Part shown: positions 15,270-22,477 of the stretch, one piece after another
Layout: each line of letters begins with the position of its first letter
How positions within the stretch are numbered: the first letter of the stretch is position 1
Origin: DASXBJ01 sp036491755
Lineage (GTDB): Bacteria > Chloroflexota > Dormibacteria > Dormibacterales > Dormibacteraceae
NCBI GenBank assembly: GCA_036491755.1
Contig: DASXBJ010000057.1
Span: 1-34,974 of the forward strand
Reading direction: 5' to 3'
DNA length: 34,974 nt
Made by a program: the position numbers and the translations under genes
The notes under the pieces: model-generated
Databases searched by the model: none
The model's input: only the letters and a program-made list of their open reading frames with translations
Told to the model about the DNA's origin: nothing

Positions 15270-16797
15270 TCACCTTGCCGCCGCCGACGCTGCCGCCGGA
15301 GACCACGAGCGCCACGTCGCGGTCCTGCGGGTTGTCGCCGCCGTGTTCGGCGATCTTGGCGGTGCCCCCGGTGAACACCGTGCCGTACTGCGCGATCCCG
15401 ATGACGTCCGGCACGCGGGGGTCGCCGCTCGGCACCCCCATGAAGGCAGCCGCGGCCGCCCCGCTGTAGATGGTGCTCAAGCCGGCGCTGGTGTAGGCCT
15501 TCGGGCTGCCCTGGATGTCAGTGCCCTTGGCCTTCCCATCCGACTGGTCGCCCTTGCCGTTGTAGTTGGACAGGAAGTTCTTGGCGAAGTCGGTGGCCGC
15601 CTGCGAGCGGTCGTTGGTCCACATCAGCCACCCGTCGTCGTCGACGGCGAAGGCGACGAGGTCGCCCTTGTGGCCGGCCGCGTTCCATGCGGCGTTGAGC
15701 TGATCGATGATGGTGCCGTCGCTGATCCGTGTCAGCGCGGACGGCGTCTGCGGCGACTGCCCGTGCTTGGCTGAAAGGATGATCGTCGTCTTGTCCTGCA
15801 GCCCACGGTGCTTGATCGCGGCCTGCATGGCCGCCAACTCGTTGTTGATGTAGTTGAGCGCGCCCTCGAGAAGGCCGCTGGGCGTGACACCGTTCGCCAT
15901 GTAGCCGCCATTCGGCAGTTTCTCGGCTGTGGACACGGTCTGGAAGTTCAAGCCGAATATGGCAGGCGTTCCGACGTAGTGCTTACCGCTGTGGTCAAAG
16001 CCGTTGATCTCGTTGATCACCGCCTGGACTTTGAAGCTGTCGTAGTACTGGGTGGCCGCGTTGTCGGTCGTCCAGTCCTTGCCGTTGACGATCGATGAGT
16101 TGCTGTTGATCTCGGGGGTAAAGAAGTCCTGGACGCCCTTGCCCGACGGTCCGCTCAGGATGACGTAGGCAGCGTGCTTGTCCGACCAGGCCGTGCGCAG
16201 GCCGGCGGCGCGGGCGACCTCGAACACTGTGTTGACCTTCAGGTACTGATCCGGGTAGACCGGCTTGCAGGTCACTGGGTCGACGGGGAGCGCGGCGGGG
16301 TTGATCACGTCCAGCGGATTGGACGTCATGTTGAGGATGCTGTCGGGAAGGCCGGCCAGGCCCTGGCCCGCGTCGATCGAGAGTGGATTCTTGTCGAGCG
16401 CCTCGAAGTAGGTCACCTCGACACCCGGAGTTGCGCCGACGCAGTTCGTCGTGCCGGCCGGAAGCAGTGCGTGGTTCCACGTGTCGTCGTAGTACACGCC
16501 TGTGGTTTTGGGATTACCTCCGGTCGCCTGTCCAACCATGCCGGGAAACGAGTCGGACGGGAACGGCGTCTGGGCATTGGTGTATGTGATTCCCTGGCTC
16601 GCGAGCTTTCCAAGGGCAGAGTCAGGGTGCTTGGCCGCGTACCAGGCCAGGTCGGCGGCATGCAGGCCGTCCACCGAGATGAGCAGCACGTGGCCGCTCC
16701 GCGGCTCATTCGCCCCAGCCGGTTGCGCTGCCACCACAACGGCCGCCAGGCCGAGCGTGGTGAGCACCGCAAAAACACGGAATCGCAGTCGGGTCAT
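15151..16797 (-). CDS. Secreted alkaline-phosphatase-superfamily protein (type I phosphodiesterase/nucleotide pyrophosphatase-like)
   Basis: A 548-residue protein from the ATG at 16797, preceded by GGAGGAAAG. An ATG at 16812 would place that ribosome binding site inside the gene. A Sec signal peptide (RLRFRVFAVLTTLGLAAVV, then AQPAGANE) exports it. The mature start HVLLISVDGLHAADL gives the first metal-binding Asp of the superfamily. PFPSDSFPGMVGQATGG supplies the region of the nucleophilic Ser/Thr. IILSAKHGQSPQ and KIAEHGGDNPQDRDVALVV contain the downstream metal ligands (His, and the terminal Asp/His cluster). AAYVILSGPSGKG and SIDAGQGLAG are family-internal loops. The likely role is extracytoplasmic hydrolysis of phosphodiesters or phosphomonoesters. 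No phosphate-starvation box was recognised upstream. Confidence 0.85.
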   Translation of the reverse strand: MTRLRFRVFAVLTTLGLAAVVVAAQPAGANEPRSGHVLLISVDGLHAADLAWYAAKHPDSALGKLASQGITYTNAQTPFPSDSFPGMVGQATGGNPKTTGVYYDDTWNHALLPAGTTNCVGATPGVEVTYFEALDKNPLSIDAGQGLAGLPDSILNMTSNPLDVINPAALPVDPVTCKPVYPDQYLKVNTVFEVARAAGLRTAWSDKHAAYVILSGPSGKGVQDFFTPEINSNSSIVNGKDWTTDNAATQYYDSFKVQAVINEINGFDHSGKHYVGTPAIFGLNFQTVSTAEKLPNGGYMANGVTPSGLLEGALNYINNELAAMQAAIKHRGLQDKTTIILSAKHGQSPQTPSALTRISDGTIIDQLNAAWNAAGHKGDLVAFAVDDDGWLMWTNDRSQAATDFAKNFLSNYNGKGDQSDGKAKGTDIQGSPKAYTSAGLSTIYSGAAAAAFMGVPSGDPRVPDVIGIAQYGTVFTGGTAKIAEHGGDNPQDRDVALVVSGGSVGGGKVITSSVETTQIAPTILDLLGLNPQSLQAVQAEGTKVLPGI

Positions 16798-16987
16798 ATT
16801 GCTTTCCTCCATTCACCCCCGGGCGGTCCGGGGAGCCCCGTTGACGACGCGTTGAAGGTAGGTGCGATCAGTTATGCGGCCGCAACCCCAGGCTTAAGCA
16901 GGGGTTATCCCGCCGTAATCAGCGAGCAGCCGCAATCGCCGGCTCTGATCAAAATGGCCGAAACCCGCGAACACATACAAGGCCAAG

Positions 16988-18043
16988 TCAGGTGGCGACG
17001 TCCATGTCGGAGCCATGAGCTGGTGGGGCTCCTTTTTCGCGCGGTGGGCGCCGGACCAGGCGGGTCTGAGGGTGCTTAACGGGGTACAGCCCCTCCGATT
17101 GGTGCTCGACAGCGCCCGCCCTGAAGGAGACCGCTTGCTTTACCGATTCGTCGACCTCGAGGTGGAACAAGTCCGGTCGGGCATAGTGACCCGTGACATC
17201 GAAGTCGTATTTCGCGCGCGCGACGTCGTCCAGATCGATTTCCGCATAGAGGATCGTCTCGCCGTTGAAGTCAGGGCCGGCGAGCACCTCGCCCAGCGGT
17301 CCCACAATGCAGCTTCCGCCCAGACAGACAACATCGTCTGGTTTTGATGCCAGCTCGTTCTTGATGTCCGGCGGATAGTCGGAAAGCCTGGCGAACTGAT
17401 TGGCGGAAAGGACGAAGCACCTGCCTTCAAGGGCGATGTGGCGCACGGTCGAAAGCCAGGTCTCGCGGCCATCGGCAGTCGGGATGCAGTAGATCTGCAC
17501 GCCCTTGGAGTACATCGCCATCCTCAGTAGTGGCATGTAGTTCTCCCAGCAGATGACCGCTCCGAGCCGCCCTACCGCCGTTTCGAAGACGGGCAGAGTT
17601 GAACCGTCGCCAAATCCCCAGACGAGTCGCTCGGCCGCAGTCGGCATGACCTTGCGGTGCTTTCCCAAGCAACCTTCCGGTGAAAACATCAAAGCGGTGC
17701 AGTAGAGAGTCCCAGCGTCCCGCTCGATCACTCCGATGACCATATGAATCGCCAGTTCGGCAGCCAGTGCAGCCAGCTCGTCGACGACTGGCCCGGGAAC
17801 GTCCACCGAGCTCTCCCAGTACCGGCGAAACTGATCACGCCCCTCCGAAGTTCGCTCACCTATCACGGTGCCGAATGAGATGCCGCGCGGATACCCCGAG
17901 ATGAAGGCTTCCGGAAACAAGACGAGGCCGGCACCGGCCGCGGCAGCCTCGAATGCCAATTTCCGAACCTTCGCAACCGTGCCCGCACGGTCAAAGACGA
18001 CCGAAGCGGCCTGCACGACGGCGACCCGAGTTTTCGGCGTCAT
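16988..18043 (-). CDS. Nitrilase (carbon-nitrogen hydrolase family)
   Basis: A 351-residue protein with the complete nitrilase triad: Glu45 in LVLFPEAFISGYPRG, Lys131 in LGKHRKVMPTAAER and the nucleophile Cys165 in AVICWENYMPLLR. The CWEN-MP context and the length are those of true nitrilases (nitrile to carboxylate plus ammonia) rather than the shorter amidases. The C-terminal ~40 residues are Pro/Arg-rich and poorly structured, as in other spiral-forming nitrilases. It lies 190 bases from the preceding minus-strand gene. No nitrile hydratase, amidase or regulator gene is nearby, so its physiological substrate is unclear. Confidence 0.92.
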   Translation of the reverse strand: MTPKTRVAVVQAASVVFDRAGTVAKVRKLAFEAAAAGAGLVLFPEAFISGYPRGISFGTVIGERTSEGRDQFRRYWESSVDVPGPVVDELAALAAELAIHMVIGVIERDAGTLYCTALMFSPEGCLGKHRKVMPTAAERLVWGFGDGSTLPVFETAVGRLGAVICWENYMPLLRMAMYSKGVQIYCIPTADGRETWLSTVRHIALEGRCFVLSANQFARLSDYPPDIKNELASKPDDVVCLGGSCIVGPLGEVLAGPDFNGETILYAEIDLDDVARAKYDFDVTGHYARPDLFHLEVDESVKQAVSFRAGAVEHQSEGLYPVKHPQTRLVRRPPREKGAPPAHGSDMDVAT

Positions 18044-18229
18044 CAGCCTGGCCGCCCGCAGAACGAGTCTGTCAGGGTCTCGAGTCCCGCAAGCACCCGA
18101 TGGGTCACGGGCACCGGCACGCCATGCATGGCCGCCAGTCTAAGCAAGGTCCGGCGCTCTCATGCTCCTCCTTGGCTGCGAAAACTTCGTCCGCGTCAAG
18201 GTAGGAAGCGCTGCCCGGCGGCGCTCAAT

Positions 18230-18258
18230 CGAAAAAGGGGCCGCGGAGCGACCCCTTC
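18230..18258 (-). terminator. Rho-independent terminator of the cytochrome b operon
   Basis: On the minus strand, AAGGGGTCGC pairs with GCGGCCCCTT through a TCC loop (10 pairs, one G-T wobble; plus-strand arms 18235-18244 and 18248-18257). It is followed by a run of T from the A-tract at 18232-18236. It lies about 25 bases after the stop of the cytochrome b partner gene, so the three-gene operon ends here and the nitrilase is a separate unit. Confidence 0.85.
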
Positions 18259-18281
18259 TTGATTGATCTGGATTACCTCAG

Positions 18282-19268
18282 CTAGGTTCGGGCGACCTTC
18301 CGCCCCGCGTAGTACTTGCGCCAGATGAGCCGGTGCAGCGGCACCCAGCGCGGGATGTCGCGAAGGATCGGGATCAGGGGGACCAGGGCGAGCGCCGCGG
18401 TGAGCAGCGTCATCAGGATGATGACCCCGAGGTCGGCGTTGGACGAGTTGAATCCGAGGAAGCCGGAGGTGCTCGTGAAGGGCGGGACCTGGTACCACAT
18501 GGTGTAGAGCCACAGCCACGTCTGGCCGGGGTACCAGCCGGTCTCGTTCATCATCCCCCACTGGCTGCCCGTCAGGTTCCACTGCTGGGCGAGGCCGGAA
18601 AGATAGCCGCCGTCGCCCATGAAGAGGAGAGCGGGCGTGTAGTCGGTCTGGTAGAAGCGGCCGTTGACCTGGAGCAGACCGTCGAGCCCTCCAGACTGGG
18701 CGACGCCCAGCAAGTTGGACATCATCACCGGCAGCGGTCCGTAGTCTCCTGAAGCGACGGTCACGTTGCCGTCGGTCACGGTGGCATTGGCCAAGGCGGC
18801 CGTGTAGGCGTCGGTCCATTTGGTCTGCTGGTCCGCCGTCGCCTTCTGCCAGGTGTCCAACGCGGTGCCGAGAGCCGTGTTGCTGTATGCGGCGCGCTGA
18901 AGCGGCTGAATCACGAAGGTGTTCGCCGAGTCGATCGGGATGCGCGTGCCGAACCAACTTTGCGGAGCCACCGGTCCCCATGACTGGCCCGGGCCGGCGG
19001 TGTTGTAGGGGTTGCCGTAGCCGGCGCTGACAGTCGCTCCGGCCAGCTCGGCCGTGGCCGTCGTGACGAAGTCGACCGGGTCGCCCTGGGCCCAGGCGGC
19101 AATCGTCACCGGCGCCACGTCGGGTGAGGAGAAGACGGCCGCCCCGAACAGGGCCAGCACCCCGACCACGACGGTCGCGATCGCCAGCTCCTTGACCAGG
19201 TCGTAAGGCACCATGCGGACGCCGCGGTAGTACTCCTCCTGCGTCGCGCCCATCGGCTTGAGCTTCAT
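18282..19268 (-). CDS. Cytochrome b partner subunit with large extracytoplasmic domain
   Basis: A 328-residue protein whose ATG at 19268 overlaps the cytochrome b stop (ATGA). The frame continues upstream, but that part is the antisense-like Arg-rich shadow of cytochrome b. The N-terminal helix LAIATVVVGVLALFGAAVF (about 28-46) is followed by SSPDVAPVTIAAWAQGDPVDF and ~230 residues outside the membrane. A final helix (about 280-304, VIILMTLLTAALALVPLIP) is followed by the basic tail LRDIPRWVPLHRLIWRKYY. Both ends recall the C-terminal half of split cytochrome b (subunit IV-like). The PEWY quinol-site motif of that family is absent; the nearest string is VAPQSWFG. The extracytoplasmic domain is rich in Trp, Tyr, Asn and Gln. 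It probably completes a membrane redox module with the adjacent cytochrome. Confidence 0.75.
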   Translation of the reverse strand: MKLKPMGATQEEYYRGVRMVPYDLVKELAIATVVVGVLALFGAAVFSSPDVAPVTIAAWAQGDPVDFVTTATAELAGATVSAGYGNPYNTAGPGQSWGPVAPQSWFGTRIPIDSANTFVIQPLQRAAYSNTALGTALDTWQKATADQQTKWTDAYTAALANATVTDGNVTVASGDYGPLPVMMSNLLGVAQSGGLDGLLQVNGRFYQTDYTPALLFMGDGGYLSGLAQQWNLTGSQWGMMNETGWYPGQTWLWLYTMWYQVPPFTSTSGFLGFNSSNADLGVIILMTLLTAALALVPLIPILRDIPRWVPLHRLIWRKYYAGRKVART

Positions 19269-19924
19269 GACCGTGCCCCCTCGGCGTCGATCGGTTTGAC
19301 CACGCCTCGGGCTCGGATCATCACGATGTGCATGACGACCAGCACGGTGACTCCGATCGGCAGCAGCATCACGTGCAGCCCGTACATCTGGCCGAAGTTC
19401 AGGACGTTGAAGAAAGCGCCGATCCCGGCGCCGTTCATGGCGTCCTTGGCGTTGACCGCAACGAACTGCGAGGCGAAGTTCTCCTGGGAGAGGTAGCCGG
19501 TGAACGCGGTCAGGACGCTGATCGCGAAGATGACCACGCCGATCATCCACGTCGCGGCGCGGCCGTCCCGCCAGCCGGCCATGAAGTACTGGCCCCAAAG
19601 ATGCAGGACCATGAACAAAAAGAACATCTGGACCGACCAGAAGTGCACGCCGTTGACAAAGTGGCCGAGGCTCGAGTCGTGCCACCACTGCGGTCCCATG
19701 AAGGCAAGCACGACGCCGCTCGCCACCACCCACGCCAGAGCGGCGATGGTCGCGACGCCAAAGACGTAGACCCACGAGCCCACGTAGTACGGCTGGCGGT
19801 CGGGCAGCAGGTGATCCATCGGCAGGTGGCGATCCATCCCCTGCCGGATACGCAGGGTCCAGCTCTTTGGCTCGGCTCGGGCCGGGACGGGCGCCGCGTC
19901 TTCGCGATCAGTTAGGACTGCCAT
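19265..19924 (-). CDS. Cytochrome b N-terminal-domain protein (four-helix di-haem b subunit)
   Basis: A 219-residue protein with four transmembrane helices (about 50-75, 91-115, 125-145, 180-203). The two haem-ligand pairs are intact: His94/His108 (spacing 14) in helix 2 and His184/His199 (spacing 15) in helix 4, the same spacings as in cytochrome b6. The quinol-site segment GYVLPWGQMSFWGA of respiratory and photosynthetic cytochromes b is replaced by TGYLSQENFASQFVAVNAKD. The di-haem core is therefore conserved but the Qo chemistry is doubtful. It overlaps the 51-residue gene upstream by 17 bases and its partner downstream by 4. No Rieske protein or cytochrome c is encoded within the window. 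A DevR-like box lies upstream of the operon. Confidence 0.88.
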   Translation of the reverse strand: MAVLTDREDAAPVPARAEPKSWTLRIRQGMDRHLPMDHLLPDRQPYYVGSWVYVFGVATIAALAWVVASGVVLAFMGPQWWHDSSLGHFVNGVHFWSVQMFFLFMVLHLWGQYFMAGWRDGRAATWMIGVVIFAISVLTAFTGYLSQENFASQFVAVNAKDAMNGAGIGAFFNVLNFGQMYGLHVMLLPIGVTVLVVMHIVMIRARGVVKPIDAEGARS

Positions 19925-20063
19925 CGTCGCCCTCCTCAGCGCTGTGCGGGAAAGGAAGCACGAGCGCGATGGCGAACAGGACGACCATTCCCCCGATCAC
20001 GATCAGGTTGGGCACTGAGATCAGGATGAAACCCCAGTGAAAGTAGTTCGTCGGCGTGTCCAT
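19908..20063 (-). CDS. 51-residue single-helix membrane peptide leading the cytochrome b operon
   Basis: The minus-strand ATG at 20063 is preceded by GAGGAG at about nine bases, and the frame runs to a TGA at 19908-19910. The product begins MDTPTNYFHWGFILISVPNL, followed by a hydrophobic run (IVIGGMVVLFAIALVLPFPH) and an acidic tail (SAEEGDDGSPN). This is one N-out or N-in transmembrane helix. The stop falls inside the cytochrome b coding sequence, so translation is coupled. Small one-helix subunits are common in b-type cytochrome complexes (b6f, bd, cbb3), so a structural or assembly role is a reasonable inference. His9 beside the helix could be functionally relevant. Confidence 0.8.
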   Translation of the reverse strand: MDTPTNYFHWGFILISVPNLIVIGGMVVLFAIALVLPFPHSAEEGDDGSPN

Positions 20064-20136
20064 CGGCTGCGCTCCTCTTGGTTGGTCGGCTTTCGGGACG
20101 TCGAGCTCAATTCAACTCGGGCGACGGGGCGTGCGA

Positions 20137-20154
20137 CAGGGCCGAACGACCCTG
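20137..20154. promoter_or_regulatory. DevR-like box upstream of the cytochrome b operon
   Basis: CAGGGCCGAACGACCCTG is an 18-base imperfect palindrome (core GGGCCG-AA-CGACCC at 20139-20152) about 75 bases upstream of the 51-residue gene. A second, looser GGGAC...GGCCC arrangement follows at 20157-20175. The core matches the boxes at 21001, 21804, 22345, 24881, 24941 and 25772. Confidence 0.6.
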
Positions 20155-20200
20155 CCGGGACGGGCACACTGGCCCATCGTTGCGCTGTCCGAGCCTGCGG

Positions 20201-20833
20201 TCACGGCAACCTGCGGCTTCGTTGCGCAGGGCGTCCGGCATCGGAACGATGCTGCCGAGCGCCCGCGACAACGACGTAGCTGACTCCGGGCACCGTAAGG
20301 GCAACCGCCTCGGCGAGCGCGCGATCGACTCGGGGTTGCTCGAGTTCAATTCTGGCCACGCGGGCATCGAAATTCACCGAAAACCCGGACCTCAGGCCCG
20401 CCTCCCCGAGGCGGCTACCGAGCTCAGACTCGATGTCCGAGTCCCTTCGTGCGATCAGCTTGACGAGGTCGCGGCGGCTGAGGATGCCGACGACGCGGCC
20501 TCCGCGCACAACTGGAAGCTGCTTGATGCCGGCCGAAAGCATGGCCCGGGCCGCCTGCGAGACCTCCGCATCGGGCGAGACTGTCACGACGTTGCGGGTC
20601 ATGATGCCCGCCACGTCTTTTGCGGGTGGCGATGAGGCCTGGGCGTGGGGGTCGAGCCGGGCCTCGGTCGCAAGCACGTCGCCCTCGGAAACAATTCCCG
20701 CGAGCGTTCCTTTTGCTTCGAGGACGGGCAGCGCGGTTATGGAATGAGCCACGAGCAGCTGCCTCGCTTGCTTGACCGGGGCGTCAACGGTCACCGTGAC
20801 CACGTGGCGCGTCATGACCTCTCTGACCTTCAC
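20201..20833 (-). CDS. CBS-domain pair protein with BON-like C-terminus
   Basis: Started at the GTG at 20833 (VKVREVMTRHVVTV, the usual CBS-protein N-terminus) this gives 210 residues. The open frame continues upstream, but that part is Arg/Ser-rich and crosses a regulatory box. Two CBS domains (about 1-60 and 75-130) show the repeated pattern VMTRHVVTV...ALPVLE...GIVSEGDVL and IMTRNVVTVSPDAEV...QLPVVRGGRVVGILSRRDLV. CBS pairs bind adenosine nucleotides. The last ~65 residues (FDARVARIELEQPRVDRALAE, then VPGVSYVVV) resemble a BON domain. A second protein of the same architecture is at 24977. CBS proteins are members of the mycobacterial DosR regulon (for example Rv2626c), which matches the DevRS context here. 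Confidence 0.82.
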   Translation of the reverse strand: MKVREVMTRHVVTVTVDAPVKQARQLLVAHSITALPVLEAKGTLAGIVSEGDVLATEARLDPHAQASSPPAKDVAGIMTRNVVTVSPDAEVSQAARAMLSAGIKQLPVVRGGRVVGILSRRDLVKLIARRDSDIESELGSRLGEAGLRSGFSVNFDARVARIELEQPRVDRALAEAVALTVPGVSYVVVAGARQHRSDAGRPAQRSRRLP

Positions 20834-21000
20834 GAAATCCACGCTGAGGCAGCCGGCTGGTTGGGCGACAGTGACAGGAGACCCTCGGCCGGCCGGCCAT
20901 TCGACCCTGGGCTGGGTCCGAGAGGCTGATCGGGCCGCCGCACCCTGGCCAAACCCTGCCGATGGTCCTGCTCGCGCGAGGACAAGGGGTCGATCCCCAA

Positions 21001-21014
21001 GGGCCGAACGGCCC
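21001..21014. promoter_or_regulatory. DevR-like box in a divergent promoter region
   Basis: GGGCCGAACGGCCC has two perfect six-base arms around AA. It lies between the minus-strand CBS gene (start 20833) and the plus-strand membrane-protein gene (start 21108), so it could serve either or both. It is the best match to the consensus in this window. Confidence 0.65.
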
Positions 21015-21107
21015 GAGCAAGAGACGTCGGTGTGGCGAAGACTCGACATCAAGAGCCGTCCAAGCTCAAACCAACACCTCGAGAGAGGGACAAATTTCCA
21101 GGAGGAA

Positions 21108-21749
21108 ATGAGCGTGAACAAGGCAATCCGGTGGCGAATCGTCAGTCTTCAGGCAATGCTCGTGGTCATCCTCGCCGCGGCATCGGGCTTCCTCTTCTAC
21201 CAGGGCAACTTCGTGACCAGCATGGTCCACGATGAGCTGGTCGCCCAGCAGATCTCCTTCCCGGGACCTGACCAGATCAAGGCGGGCGGAGCGCTCGACC
21301 CCAAGGAATTCCCACAGGAGATCCGCGACGAGGCCGGCAACCAGGTGACCGACGGCAACCAGGCGAGGATCTACGCCAATGACTTCATCGGAATTCACCT
21401 TCAGGGCGTGGCCGGCGGCAAGACCTACTCCCAGATGGGAAGCCTCTCGGCTCCGATCCAGGCTCAGCTCGCCAACACCCCGAAGACGGACCCCAACTAC
21501 GCGGTGCTCCAGGGACAGCTCGCCACCATCGCCGCTCAGAAGGACACGCTGCTCAACGGTGAGATGCTTCGCGCGTCACTTCTGAACTCGTACGGGTGGT
21601 GGACGATCGGCGTCTACACCACCTACGCCGGCATCGGGCTTCTGATCGCAGCGCTCGGTGTTCTCGGAGGCCTGGTCTTCGAGCTCTTCCTCGTCGGCCG
21701 CAAGGTGGAGACGGTCAAGGTCGGGCAGAAAGCCTCTGCGACTGCCTGA
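21108..21749 (+). CDS. Two-helix membrane protein of unknown function in the DevR-box block
   Basis: A 213-residue protein from the ATG at 21108, directly preceded by CAGGAGGAA, one of the strongest ribosome binding sites in the window. Helix 1 (IVSLQAMLVVILAAASGFLF, about 11-30) and helix 2 (TYAGIGLLIAALGVLGGLVFEL, about 172-195) flank ~140 residues predicted outside the cytoplasm. That domain contains NFVTSMVHDELVAQQISFPG, YANDFIGIHLQGV and a repeated Gln/Ala helix (APIQAQLA, LQGQLATIAAQ). I do not recognise a characterised family. The strong translation signal and the DevR-like box 94 bases upstream suggest an abundant induced envelope protein. A hairpin follows at 21769-21794. Confidence 0.78.
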   Translation: MSVNKAIRWRIVSLQAMLVVILAAASGFLFYQGNFVTSMVHDELVAQQISFPGPDQIKAGGALDPKEFPQEIRDEAGNQVTDGNQARIYANDFIGIHLQGVAGGKTYSQMGSLSAPIQAQLANTPKTDPNYAVLQGQLATIAAQKDTLLNGEMLRASLLNSYGWWTIGVYTTYAGIGLLIAALGVLGGLVFELFLVGRKVETVKVGQKASATA

Positions 21750-21768
21750 GGCGCTTTTAGGACGGCAT

Positions 21769-21794
21769 GCTCCGGCGGGTCCGTCCGCCGGAGC
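21769..21794 (+). terminator. Hairpin after the two-helix membrane-protein gene
   Basis: GCTCCGGCGG (21769-21778) pairs perfectly with CCGCCGGAGC (21785-21794) around a six-base loop. The following TCCTTGATT is only weakly T-rich, so this is a probable but not ideal intrinsic terminator. Confidence 0.6.
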
Positions 21795-21803
21795 TCCTTG
21801 ATT

Positions 21804-21817
21804 GGGCCGAATGACCT
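21804..21817. promoter_or_regulatory. DevR-like box upstream of the SRPBCC-like gene
   Basis: GGGCCGAATGACCT, a degenerate copy of the 14-base palindrome, ends 66 bases before the ATG at 21884. A second ACCC-AAA-GGGCC inverted element follows at 21820-21832. Confidence 0.5.
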
Positions 21818-21883
21818 TGACCCAAAGGGCCTGCCGTCACTTGAAGCGTGGTGGCCATGTCGTCAAGACTCGAAGGAGGATTC

Positions 21884-22327
21884 ATGTTCATCCATCACAC
21901 GATCCACCTCGACCAGCCCATCGACGATTGCGCGGCGGTTCTCGCTCGAGACCCGCGCAGGTGGTTTCCGCGCCTCACGGACGAGGACTTCGCCGTCGGC
22001 GCGCGAATCGCCGGAATTTCCGTTCACAAGAAGGTGGTCGTCGAGGTCGGTCAGCCCGCAAGAGCGGGCACCTACATGTCGGTGCCCCTCACCTGGAGGG
22101 CATCGTTTGCGCAGAGGCTGTTCCCCGAGATGGCAGGAACCATTGAGCTGGCGCCAGTTGACACGCGGGTGACGCGCTTGACCGTGAGCGGAATGTACGA
22201 GCCCCCGTTCGGACGGCTCGGCCGGGAGCTCGATGCCGCGCTCTTGCACCGCGTTGCGACAGCCACCGTCAAAGACCTGGCCGAGTCGATCAGCCAACGG
22301 CTTCGGGCCAGGGCGCCGCAAGCCTGA
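21884..22327 (+). CDS. Small SRPBCC/polyketide-cyclase-like protein (tentative)
   Basis: A 147-residue protein from the ATG at 21884, chosen over the ATG at 21848 because GAAGGAGGATTC stands immediately before it. It has no signal or transmembrane segment. The order of elements suggests a START/SRPBCC-type lipid-binding fold: an N-terminal strand (FIHHTIHLDQPIDDC), a helix-turn (DPRRWFPRL), several amphipathic strands (KKVVVEVGQ, TYMSVPLTW, GTIELAPV, TRLTVSGMYEPP) and a long C-terminal helix (HRVATATVKDLAESISQRL). No catalytic residues are obvious. It lies in the DevR-box block and is probably monocistronic. Confidence 0.65.
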   Translation: MFIHHTIHLDQPIDDCAAVLARDPRRWFPRLTDEDFAVGARIAGISVHKKVVVEVGQPARAGTYMSVPLTWRASFAQRLFPEMAGTIELAPVDTRVTRLTVSGMYEPPFGRLGRELDAALLHRVATATVKDLAESISQRLRARAPQA

Positions 22328-22344
22328 AGGGACCCGGCGGCGGC

Positions 22345-22358
22345 GGGACCATCGGCCC
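22345..22358. promoter_or_regulatory. DevR-like box between convergent genes
   Basis: GGGACCATCGGCCC, followed by TG, fits the consensus of the other boxes. It lies in the 150-base gap between the SRPBCC-like gene and the 3' end of the response-regulator gene, where no recognised gene starts. A GTG/ATG with a GAGG-type site occurs at 22430-22441, about 80 bases downstream. Confidence 0.5.
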
Positions 22359-22477
22359 TGTCCGACTGAGGGACGGATCGGCGATCCTGTTGCCAGAAGC
22401 GAGAGCCCAGGGCCGCAAGGCGACACCTGTGAGGATTGAAATGGCTGATGCCGACCCGGGCCTCTCGCTTTTGTCGT

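Noticed and set aside
16174..17079. Plus-strand open frame opposite the phosphodiesterase gene and nitrilase end
   Set aside because: No family features; the minus-strand frames carry the signal peptide, metal-site motifs and nitrilase triad.
20985..20998. GGGGTCGATCCCC as a further regulatory palindrome
   Set aside because: It lies directly beside the box at 21001, but the half-site order and spacing do not fit the consensus; likely incidental, though it could extend that site.
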